From Undaria pinnatifida (lineage: Eukaryota > Sar > Phaeophyceae > Laminariales > Alariaceae), in assembly GCA_012845835.1 (NCBI GenBank), contig JABAKD010000022.1, positions 11,302,718 through 11,366,717 of the forward strand: DNA of 64,000 nucleotides. Reading direction: 5' to 3'. The notes beneath the pieces are model-generated. The model was not told the origin of the DNA. It searched no databases and was given only the letters and a program-made list of their open reading frames with translations. A program made the position numbers and the translations under genes. This document shows, in pieces, positions 13,901 to 19,134 of the stretch (the stretch's first letter is position 1; each line of letters starts with the position of its first letter).

Positions 13901-16900
13901 AGTACCATCTATTTTTGTAAGCAATAAATTGGGGGGGGGAGGGGGTAGCGGACTTGCTGTCGGTGGCGTCGTATGATACGCGCTTTCACAGTAAGTAACG
14001 GTGCAATTTCTTGTATGAGTCATGTTCTGCGCTATTGGGAGTATATCGGCATGAACCGGGCCACGTTGTGCGTCACATAAACAGTCGCATCAGTTGGACA
14101 GGTTGGGGTAATGTACGTCAATCAGTTTGTCTTGATGCATGTACTTGTATAATATGTGTATATATGTCGATAAAGTGTTAATATTTCATAGTAGATCAAA
14201 ATCCGGGGTTTCATACAGGTAGAGAAAACAGGCATGTTTCTCCCTGAGCCATTTCATACGCCTCGGGCGAATACCTTGTCTTTTGTGGAACACCACTTCA
14301 AGATTTTTGTGCCAGCACCGGCCAGGGTTGTACCACCATGCGGTTGAGTCCATTTATAAGCCTATCCCGGCGAGCCCTTCCACACCAAAGGGGAGTCGCC
14401 AAATCGTCGGATGCTGCGTTCTATCATCTCCCGATTTTTTTTGTGTTCTTGACATACACCCCGCCGACAGTTTTGTACACTTGCAGCTCGTATTGTTCGT
14501 GTGCGACGTACAGCACGGCAGCAGCATAACCCTCTCGCTTATTCTGTCGATTGTACTCATCATTTTGATGTTTATCGACAGGCCGTCGTTTTCCAATTTT
14601 CCGAGCGGAGGAGGTGGCCGGTAGTGCTCCGCCGTCCCCGACTGTTCACGTTGCACTGCGCACATTGCTGCTGTGTTGTGTACACAAGAAGGACTAGTGT
14701 TACGACTTAAATACCCATGGTCCTGCCGTCGACGCCATTTGTTAAGGATAGAGGGTCGCGAGAGGAAGGCAGGAATAGCCGGGGGACTGCGGCCAATGAC
14801 CCGGGAATGGAATGTTGATGAGGATCAGGACAGACTCAATCGGTTGTAGCTAAAATGAAAAGATGTGGGGAAGGAAGTGGGGAAACGGTTGACATAGGGT
14901 CAGAGGAGAGATGCTGCTGAATAATGGAAGGATATTCGATTTATATCGGAACAACATCTACGCTATATTATCGGAGAGCAACTATAATGGAGGGTGTCAG
15001 TCAGTTTGACCACTGATAAAAGGTCAGCCAATTGTCTAGCCAATTACGTTCTGTAACACTACTGCGTATATCGATTACTAATAATGGTTAGTGTGACGGC
15101 TGATGTTCTATCTACGTCCATCAGTACTAGTATTTGCCCTGCTGTTGCGCCTTTCACACCCTACCGTAGTCGACACGATTATACACCCTTTGTGCCACCC
15201 AAGGGGTGTAATTACCGTAATTGTGCAAGTCATCGCACAGGCCGGAGTCATCGCACAGGCCGGAGTCATCGCACATGCCGGAGTCATCGCACCCCTGTGC
15301 GTTAATTTTTCAAGTTTGGAATCATTTAATTCATTTTCCGCACAGGGGTCGGAGTCATCGCACCCCTGTGCGATGACTCCGATATTGGTGCCACCTTCGA
15401 GCGTGAGGTTGAATGCTGTGGCGTGTGGCCTTAGGATAAAAATTGTGCCACGATCCGTTTTTCTGGCGGTTTGTAACCGGGGCTCACCGCTGTTTGTAGC
15501 AGGTACATATCCGTGTGTGCCGAGTTGCCACAAGCACATCTCTCGGCTTTCGGGTGATTTTTAGTTACCAGTAATTCGCCGCTTTTGCCCTTCTCCGCCG
15601 CTTTTTTGTCGGTTGGATTTTTTGTGTTTTTGTGCTGTGTGTCCTCTGGGTGCGGTACGGACGAACCGCAGGAAGGCAGGCACACAGGCAGCAGTGCCTA
15701 TCAGTTTCCACCTTAAGGGTGTGTTCCGTGTAGCACATGGTAGAGTTAGGTATCGCACAGGGAGGACGCTCAAAAGGTGCGCCACCAGTACAGCAGTGGG
15801 GGGTGTGGTTTCCTCCGTATCGCACATACATGCCGGCCGCACAGGGGTATGCGTTCACATCACAGCACGGCAGGGTGTTTGATTTGCTCGGATCGCACAT
15901 GTCGGAGTTACCGCACAGGGGTGTGCGTTCACATCACAGCATGGCAGGGTATGTGATTTGTGCAGAGTCGCACATGTCGGAGTTACAGCACAGGGGTGTG
16001 CGTCAGAACAGGAAATCAAATCATTTAATTCATTTTCCGCACAGGGGCCGGAGTCATCGCACATGCCGGAGTTATCGCACCCCTGTGTTAAGGTTATTAG
16101 TGGGGTATTAGTCCGTTTGACCACTTGCAAAAGGTTAACCAATAGCTTACCCAAACTAAGCCTTATAACACTCTCCCCCCCTGAAACGGCGGGATAGCAG
16201 GTCGGCCGGATATACGGCGGACCTCTGTCAATATCCAAGCCGTTTCATTTCCTGGGGATACCAGGGAGAGTATTTTTCAAGTTCGACATGGGGAAATTCT
16301 GAAAAGTTTATTATTGCGGATGGTGGGGATCGAGCCCACGACCCAAAAACCCATGGTCCTGCCGACGACGCCATTTGTTAAGGTTATTAGTGGGGTTTTA
16401 GTCCGTTTGACCACTTGCAAAAGGTTAACCAATAGCTTACCCAAACTAAGCCTTATAACACCTGTGCGATAAAAATCAAAGTTAGGAATCATTCAAAAAT
16501 CGATCGCACGGGGGTGCGATGACTCGCACAATTACGGTAACCTCGGTATTCTAACGGGCTCCCAGATAGAAGTTAGAAGGGCCTGGGTAATCGGTCGCGG
16601 GTACCCGTTGATTTTCTCGCGGGTACTCGCCATACCCGCCGGGTACCCGTTACCCGGGTCGGGCATCGAGTCCAAATCTTGGCGGGTATCCGTTTGTGAC
16701 GGGTACCCGGCGGGGTGCAGCTCTAATCGCTCGACTGTAGGGCTTGAATTGGAATAGAGTTTCGCCGTTTTTTTCTCTGGCTGAACTCGCCGGAGCAACC
16801 AGCTACTTCGCTGTAGTCGCACATAGCAGTTCGAAGAGATAGTCGGAACGCGGCTCGCGATTCCTGCTTGAGCTCATAATCCTTCCGTTTTTTTGCTTTG

Positions 16901-18486
16901 CGGGGGAGGCGGGGGAGGGGGTGCCTCCGTCAAGAAAAACAGGCTGGCCTCCCCATGTTTTTCCATGCCACGTCCTAGTTTCTTGAACAGAGAGCGCGTT
17001 TGCCTCAAAAACCAACGTTCCCAGGACGCCTTGGAGTTATTTTGTTTGTTACGATCGTGCAGATCTCATGAAATCGTCGCGAAGAGCATTTCGTCTCGCC
17101 TATAAGTACATAATAATGGGCCCACCATCGAGAAAACCTATTAATAGTATAAGCAAGACTTGAAAACCCATTGTGTGGCACCAAATACGACCAACCTTGA
17201 TGATATAGGTTATTATATAGTAGTCTGAAACACGTGCTACGGTGGTGGAGGTATCCCATTTTTTCTTCTAAGGCTCATAACCACTTGAGGAGCTTTGTTG
17301 CCTTGTGAGGCAAACACTGATTTTGAGAAAAATGAAGGCGCAATCCGATGAACAATATTCTTAGCGTCTCCAAAAGTGAGGCTAAATTCTTGCTCGCGCA
17401 CCTATGCTGTGGTCCTGATTAAAAGGCACTGCTAAGGACTTTATTTCCCAACCAGACTCGGCGCGCGTCATACGTACAACTAGCGCAGCAAATGTCATGA
17501 CTTCACCGCACACAGAACCGGAACCGGCGCAATGTGTAGTTATTTGGACGCGAATACCTTGGGGCTGTTATTCCATGATCTGGCATACCAAGGTACATAT
17601 AGTATGATAAGTCATGGTTGTACATAATACCTCGGTCACGAAGAACACGTCGTATGCTTCCCCACAAGTCAATCCGTCAATGATGTGGGTGCTTCGTTCG
17701 CTGGCCCTCACGGCGAACGACCCGTTTTTGGCCACCTTTTCGTTGAAAACCTCGTGCGATGACGGGTCCACCAAGTCGTCAGCGGTCACGGTGGCAGGTG
17801 CCACTTTGGCGGAGGACGGCACAACAACGAAGTGCGCTTCTCCTTCACCTATGGCAAATATTGTGCAGAGAGCGTCGGGTGTCAGAAGACAAGTGGTTAA
17901 GCTTCGAAGAGGAATGCCTTCAGATATGTATCGCGGGCGCCACTTTGATGGGTGGGGCACAACAACGAAGTGCGCATCTCCATCACCCATGACAAATGTC
18001 GTGCAGATAGCGTCGGGTGTCAGAAGGCAAGTGGCTATGACACAGCGTTTACTTTGCTGACCGCGGGCGCCTGTTCATCTCCAAGTAGGCGGCGTGTTTT
18101 TTTTTTCACGGGGGCTGTATTCATAGTACTCGTATCATACGAAGCCTGTGCGAGTAGCAATGCCTCGTATACGTGTGCCGAGCATTGCCCTTTGTGCTAA
18201 ACTTGATCTTCTTTGTCGCAACGTGGTTTATCTAGCACTCGGACGTCCACGAATTGCCACAGTGCAGGTATCATGCATTACTGTAGAGAGATGTCGATAG
18301 GTCTTCCAGGACAAAATGCGCGTGCACATTTCGGCCAAGCACTTACTGGATTTGACATACAACACGAGGCTCAGCGCGTCGGTTGTGGCCGGGACAGGGA
18401 CGACTTGATGCGGCAACGCAAGCACACCAGTCCTCCATCCCAGAGGGGACGCCGCAAGAAGGCCAGAACATATCCACGCTTTTAAC
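250..18486 (-). CDS. Multi-exon protein of tandem fibronectin-III-like domains (gene level, incomplete)
   Basis: Nine minus-strand exons were found: about 18486-18347, 17848-17631, 13302-13021, 9759-9500, 6584-6452, 5156-4986, 3684-3499, 1675-1415 and 437-250. Phases agree at nearly every junction (1, 0, 0, 2, 0, 0, 0; the last join is unresolved). Joined, they give at least five repeats of about 90-110 residues. Each repeat runs from a Pro-rich start, through a strand such as TTDALSLVLYV or TNATELALSM and an aromatic strand (HFVVVP, RLWYTV, MYFAISE), to a closing GL-x(3-5)-Y-x(2-5)-E motif (GLTCGEAYDVFFVTE, GLESDTWYQISAVSE, GLTPGK-NYVVAMEVE, GLAPQTRYAATVCTE). That pattern is typical of FN3-like beta-sandwiches in extracellular or adhesive proteins; the exact family is not known to me. 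No signal peptide or first exon was recognised, and the gene runs off the left edge. Function is inferred only as structural or adhesive. Confidence 0.72.
430..1195. repeat. Tandem repeat, about 181 bp unit, four copies plus a partial
   Basis: The anchor CTCCTTGCCCGTTGACTGC recurs near 455, 636, 810 and 998 (spacing 181, 174, 188). Each copy then carries a TTTTCTGGGGA-like block, a ttGTCCTGTGGTGACGGACG-like block, and GTTGACAGCAGCTTTTGGG with TGGACTGGTTTTGGAT. One edge of the unit overlaps the acceptor region of the exon at 437 (TGTAGACGC(A/G)GGTTCGATCT recurs near 790), so exon-edge sequence was amplified together with intron. Confidence 0.75.
1415..1675 (-). CDS. FN3-like gene exon, 87 codons
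   Basis: Acceptor gacag|GTACTT (start 1675) and donor aaag|GTGATG (end 1415), phase 0 at both ends. The exon closes one domain (VLHGLSVGSAFDVTATTES) and opens the next (PPLLSQVQL...TTTELLLEYEVLETPGRMYFAISEA). Its beginning repeats the last residues of the upstream exon (VLEGL against VLHGL), so the exact junction is ambiguous. Confidence 0.65.
1738..1800 (+). repeat. Copy of dispersed repeat E
   Basis: The core reads GGGTTTCTTAT-TTGGAGAGGGTGCGT...CTAATTTCGGCGAAACGGCTCC. It matches copies near 8310-8380 and 8485-8560 (same strand) and reversed copies near 27255-27330 and 48966-49045. The shared order is aaacccagcc, tattcggag, ggtgc, gttagtgta, ccgttata. It is probably a short non-autonomous element; no terminal inverted repeat was resolved. 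Confidence 0.55.
2545..3395 (-). mobile_element. 5'-truncated non-LTR retrotransposon (LINE) fragment, 3' part of the RT open frame
   Basis: Read on the minus strand, the segment encodes in broken frames the C-terminal part of a LINE polyprotein. It includes a Cys/His motif region starting MCPCGTTTESRTHIV, followed by ILGDRWWPQTAKQVGDRISK and the tail VSLLGVETVLRLK. It aligns over most of its length with the minus-strand LINE at 10785-11940. Several frameshifts and stops make it dead. Its 3' end (low coordinate) finishes in a run of C on the element strand (the G tract at about 2551-2561) rather than poly-A. It lies in an intron of the FN3-like gene, in the same orientation as that gene. Confidence 0.8.
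3499..3684 (-). CDS. FN3-like gene exon, 62 codons
   Basis: Acceptor cacctag|CCTGGC (start 3684) and donor cttcag|GTGCGG (end 3499), both phase 0. Protein: PGMIHVNLVERVG..., an acidic loop (NGEEDADDEREG) and SETTIVLEGLQ. PGMIHVNLVE is equivalent to PGRMYFAISE of the next domain. A second possible donor sits 15 bp earlier (att|GTGTTG at 3514/3513) and would give a cleaner join to the next exon (ETTI|VLHGLSVG). Confidence 0.62.
4090..4220. repeat. Segmental duplicate of 5630-5770
   Basis: Both intervals share the order ATCCCA(C/T)GCTA...CATGAGGAG...GAGCTCAA(C/T)AT...CC(C/A)GAAA...TCGAAGACA...GCAACCCGACCAACA. With the decayed exon copy at 4296-4380, this suggests a roughly 1.5-kb block containing an exon of the FN3-like gene was duplicated and has decayed. 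Confidence 0.6.
4296..4380 (-). pseudogene. Decayed partial copy of the FN3-like exon at 4986-5156
   Basis: The minus strand reads ...GDIEVLTPEASTATVQYKLSD, clearly parallel to LVLLEAVRSDADKATVTVRYKLSE of the exon at 5156-4986. At DNA level AAAGTTTGTAT and ACAGTC(A/G)CCGT are shared. The donor has decayed (ctttctgac|gcctgtt), so the copy is probably not spliced. The telomere-like array at 4396-4965 lies between the copy and its source. Confidence 0.55.
4396..4965. repeat. Interstitial telomere-like array, degenerate (AACCNT)n
   Basis: About 570 bp of hexamers AACCCT, AACCAT, AACCGT, with a near-perfect core of AACCCT repeats at about 4535-4558 and an AGAACC sub-array at about 4913-4950. The perfect unit corresponds to TTAGGG telomeres. 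The long open frames (NHNHNHN, TITVTLTLT) are simple translations of the repeat. It lies within an intron of the FN3-like gene. Confidence 0.85.
4986..5156 (-). CDS. FN3-like gene exon, 57 codons
   Basis: Acceptor gctacag|AACTAC (start 5156) and donor ccgag|GTTAGT (end 4986), phase 0 at both ends. It reads NYVVAMEVESPGSNGAFG, then FEVATTTFSRAPRLVLLEAV, then ATVTVRYKLSE. This closes one domain (YVVAMEVE) and starts the next (APRLVLLEA). It joins GLTPGK of the upstream exon to give a complete GL...Y...E motif. Confidence 0.7.
5630..5770. repeat. Segmental duplicate of 4090-4220
   Basis: Better-preserved partner of the block at 4090-4220 (see that entry). I see no exon in it. Confidence 0.55.
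5935..6125. repeat. Tandem array of TAGATCATA-like 9-mers
   Basis: Degenerate repeats of TAGATCATG and TAGATCATA fill about 190 bp. The same kind of GATC-rich stretch adjoins the other copies of repeat family D (near 12925-12985 and 22600-22640), so it is probably an internal expansion of that family. Confidence 0.75.
6130..6300 (-). repeat. Repeat family D copy
   Basis: Shares GATCTATG(C/T)AGTACAGA, CAGGAAACA and a CCCACCC(G/A)GCAACATGAT block with copies at about 12720-12985 and 22400-22645 (opposite orientation) and 28320-28500 (same orientation). No coding capacity. Confidence 0.6.
6452..6584 (-). CDS. FN3-like gene exon, 44 codons
   Basis: Acceptor aactcag|TTACCG (start 6584, enters with two bases already supplied) and donor ggaaag|GTGAGC (end 6452, phase 0). 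The frame reads SYRATEALPPGSPNHLK, then GTAVVADGRAISHGISGLTPGK. It fits exactly between the phase-2 exon at 9500 and the phase-0 exon at 5156. The longer open frame in this region is in another frame, so this exon is easily missed. The acceptor sits inside a degenerate repeat (TGAGCTAGCTGAGTNTGGC). Confidence 0.7.
6590..7265. repeat. Degenerate repeat with TGAGCTAGCTGAGTNTGGC blocks
   Basis: Blocks near 6581-6600, 6748-6770, 7093-7118 and 7198-7220 share GCGTTACNGCNTGAGCTAGCTGAGTNTGGC, with a following GCGTGC(G/A)GA(T/C)AAG block. The rest of 6590-7265 is otherwise featureless intron. Confidence 0.5.
7370..7520. repeat. CCCGACCC-rich short repeat
   Basis: Copies of CCCGACCCGTGAGATTTT near 7418 and 7458 (second copy CCCGACCCAATCCGTGAGATTTT), with GCGGGTCGTGCCGGGTC upstream and AACCGGGCTCGACCC downstream. 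Intronic; no gene seen from 6590 to 9490 apart from repeats. Confidence 0.5.
8255..8600 (+). repeat. Two tandem copies of repeat E
   Basis: GGCTCAGGCTAGATTTATTACTTGAGG with GTGCGCTCCACACTAACATTAGTATAACGG is followed about 175 bp later by GATCAGGCTGGATTTCTTATTGGAGAGAG with GCACTAAAATCAGTATAATGG. Each is preceded by (G)GGACACAC/GGGGACACAGCACAG and AAGAAACAG. They are in the same orientation as the copy at 1738. Confidence 0.6.
9130..9200 (-). pseudogene. Partial copy of the 3' end of exon 9759-9500, donor retained
   Basis: The minus strand reads RLDCSSTPSNGSCGILR followed by ctgag|GTAAGCGAG, matching RLDCSSTPTNEACGRLR with ctgag|GTAAGCGCG in the true exon 300 bp away. The upstream half of the exon is absent. 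Splice-competent but partial. Confidence 0.6.
9500..9759 (-). CDS. FN3-like gene exon, about 86 codons
   Basis: Acceptor gcttag|GGCTTG (start 9759, phase 0) and donor ctgag|GTAAGC (end 9500, phase 2). The reading is GLKGVRTPH...INDGLESDTWYQISAVSE, then a linker (GVFGQPVFTVVKTH), then REPARVIEFSGNPS...DSIDLRLRLDCSS. This closes one FN3-like repeat and opens the next. The phase-2 end (AG) is completed by T in the exon at 6584 to give Ser. Confidence 0.7.
9802..9910 (-). mobile_element. LINE 3'-end fragment with a 22-base C tail
   Basis: About 90 bp match the 3' end of the LINE at 10785 (tacccatttattggttgcctta; aactcatcctgttttt; gcaccg). On the element strand the fragment ends in 22 C residues (G run 9802-9823). 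It is a severely 5'-truncated insertion, and the G run is a possible quadruplex. Confidence 0.65.
10355..10780. repeat. Minisatellite, GGGGTCACGTTTAGGGCAAGG units
   Basis: About a dozen degenerate units of 25-35 bp: GGGGGTCACGTTTAGGGCAAG followed by GACATGGCATG, GTCGCGGTATG or AACGTGGTATG. The array resumes at about 11941-12000 (GGGTCGCGTTTGGGGCAAGG; GGGGGTCACGTATAAGGGG) on the far side of the LINE, so the LINE inserted into it. Confidence 0.85.
10785..11940 (-). mobile_element. LINE (non-LTR retrotransposon) fragment, RT C-terminal region
   Basis: A minus-strand frame at 11921-11508 reads KWRVTANLKKRAVVV..., DQYAYLGVEISKDCSWDA... and IKRYILVNVIVPKLEYAGEV. YLGVEISKD is the conserved segment after the RT fingers/palm in LINE reverse transcriptases. 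A second frame at 11450-11199 continues with YPLKTYRGVRKLKWEYKV and RWDNVVDKIWKDLGG. A region of about 185 bp that is present in the copy at 2545-3395 (including MCPCG) is missing near 10995-11020. The RT catalytic half is absent through 5' truncation, so it cannot move by itself. Flanks are minisatellite on both sides. Confidence 0.85.
12480..12600 (-). pseudogene. Decayed copy of the 3' half of FN3-like exon 13302-13021
   Basis: The minus strand aligns with the true exon at DNA level (GGTACAACCTTTACAAA; GAAGAGCTTAGCGCTGAGGAGA; CCACCCGCAG|GTGAAA) but is frame-disrupted. The readable piece VEELSAEE matches AEELTAEE. It keeps a canonical GT donor where the intact exon has GC. Confidence 0.65.
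12720..12990 (+). repeat. Repeat family D copy with a GATC-rich tail
   Basis: Shares GCGGGTGGGAGCCGTACGATCTGCATAAT-like and GATCCGTGCTCTG blocks with the copy at 22400-22645. It ends in a tract of TAGATTATC repeats (about 12930-12975) that reaches to within about 45 bp of the exon donor at 13021. Confidence 0.6.
13021..13302 (-). CDS. FN3-like gene exon, 94 codons, apparent GC donor
   Basis: Acceptor catcag|GCGGCG (start 13302) and end CTCCCGCAG|gcgagc (13021), phase 0 both sides. The protein reads AANSNGLFSPVSRVLGVATN, PPISSITAEPVDG, TNATELALSM, RLWYTVQPLRDTVFL, SAEELTAEEIRDAARPDG. It joins upstream to ...AYDVFFVTE and downstream to GLKGVR, both in phase. No GT donor in the required phase is present. 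A duplicated copy at 12480-12600 has GT at the same point, so the boundary is well placed even though it is non-canonical. Confidence 0.68.
13545..13690. repeat. GGGTACCCG-type palindromic short repeats
   Basis: Repeated GTACCCGCGGGTA, GGATACCCGTGGG and GTACCCGGTGGGTATA units. A second cluster lies at 16595-16720 (GCGGGTACCCGTT; CGCCGGGTACCCG). The rest of 13700-17600 is intronic repeat and featureless sequence. Confidence 0.6.
14716..15065. repeat. Copy of the GACGACGCCATTTGTTAAGG repeat (diverged)
   Basis: CCCATGGTCCTGCCGTCGACGCCATTTGTTAAGG at 14716-14749, and GTCAGTCAGTTTGACCACTGATAAAAGG with GCCAATTA..TGTAACACTAC near 14996-15061, match the better-preserved copies at 16087-16170 and 16350-16465. 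Confidence 0.55.
15225..16085. repeat. Clustered GCACAGGGG / GGAGTCATCGCAC repeats
   Basis: Many copies of CGGAGTCATCGCACA(G/T)GC and GCACAGGGGTGTGCG, including palindromes (GCACCCCTGTGCG). Two longer duplicates are ATCATTTAATTCATTTTCCGCACAGGGG(T/C)CGGAGTCATCGCAC at about 15326 and 16018, and a ~70-bp CATCACAGCA(C/T)GGCAGGGT pair near 15860 and 15930. Confidence 0.7.
16087..16465 (-). repeat. Direct repeat pair with a tRNA-like B-box segment (SINE-like)
   Basis: Two nearly identical ~83-bp blocks (AAGGTTATTAGTGGGGT...GCCTTATAACAC) lie at 16087-16170 and 16379-16462. Between them, the minus strand reads TGGCGTCGTCGG...GGGCTCGATCCCCACC. GGCTCGATCCC resembles a pol III B box (GGTTCGANNCC), with an A-box-like TGGCGTCGTCGG at suitable distance. 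A tRNA-derived SINE is plausible; no full cloverleaf was found. Confidence 0.4.
17631..17848 (-). CDS. FN3-like gene exon, about 73 codons
   Basis: Acceptor gccatag|GTGAAG (start 17848, completes a phase-1 codon) and donor accgag|GTATTA (end 17631, phase 0). It reads EGEAHFVVVPSSAKVAPATV, then FNEKVAKNGSFAVRASE, then THIIDGLTCGEAYDVFFVTE. This is the second half of an FN3-like repeat. Its first half comes from the exon ending at 18347. Confidence 0.75.
17930..18060 (-). pseudogene. Partial tandem copy of the acceptor side of exon 17848
   Basis: TTGCCTTCTGACACCCGACGCTATCTGCAC..., GGAGATGCGCACTTCGTTGTTGTGCC repeats the sequence leading into exon 17848 about 130 bp downstream on the gene strand. 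The acceptor AG has become GG here (gtcatgg|gtgatgg), so only the inner copy is usable. Confidence 0.65.
18347..18486 (-). CDS. FN3-like gene, most upstream exon recognised (start uncertain)
   Basis: Donor tcca|GTAAGT at 18347 is strong and phase 1. With the next exon it restores KS-S-EGEAHFVVVP. Frame: GLLAASPLGWRTGVLALPHQ, VVPVPATTDALSLVLYVKS. The acceptor near 18486 (ttaaaag|CG) is weak, so the true left boundary is uncertain. No initiator exon or promoter was identified between here and the divergent ankyrin gene at 19030. Confidence 0.5.
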
Positions 18487-19029
18487 CGCCTCCTCAGCAT
18501 TCCCTCGGCAGCACAGCAGTATCTCGGACAACCGTGCGTTAGAAATAAGATGGATACGGGGGATGCGGGATCCGGGATGCGGAAAGAAAGATCTCGAGGA
18601 AAACTATTAATAACAATTAACAAATGTATTTCTGTAAAGAAAAATAAGCCTTTCGTTCAGGGGACACACCGCTATCGTCCCCCCCAGGAAGGATGCTTCT
18701 CTGTTCTGTGAACGCTAGCGAGAAACGTACACACACTTGCTGTAGTTAGTCCTGTGCTGTGGGAAGGGCAGGGGAACGTGCTTGGTGAGGCCCGCCGTGA
18801 GAGCACCCACTTCGCCGGGGAGATCGCGGCGCGGCTGTCGTTAGAACAACGAGAGACTTTTCTACGAGTATTCCTGGTCTACTCGTGATTGCGCCAGCCT
18901 CTGTCTTTTTGCTTGCTGCGTGCTGTCATCATCGTTGTCGTACCGAGAGGTGCCTCGAACAAAGTGCTGTGGTAATCAGTGTTAACTGTCCCAAGGTGCT
19001 GCCTCTCAGCAGAATCTAGCTACACAGCC

Positions 19030-19134
19030 ATGTTCAACTTTTTGCTTCAGGGCAAGGTCGGGGAGATGATGGCGCCCGTCCAATCTCCAGAGGCGCAGCT
19101 GCTCATCGCTATTCAAAACAGGCAGCAGGACAAG
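19030..19134 (+). CDS. Ankyrin gene exon 1 (35 codons)
   Basis: First ATG after an open leader: MFNFLLQGKVGEMMAPVQSP, then EAQLLIAIQNRQQDK, donor gacaag|GTACGC, phase 0. The last part is the second helix of an ankyrin-like unit that continues as IRDLLEVKGVGA in exon 2. I saw no TATA box or other promoter element in 18620-19029. Confidence 0.8.

Noticed and set aside
14283-14624. 113-codon frame with a hydrophobic C-terminus
   Set aside because: No start context, splice support or homologue; lies in an intron of the FN3-like gene.
15225-16085. CRISPR-like spaced repeats
   Set aside because: Repeat lengths and spacing are irregular, units overlap as palindromes, and there is no cas gene; the context is clearly eukaryotic.
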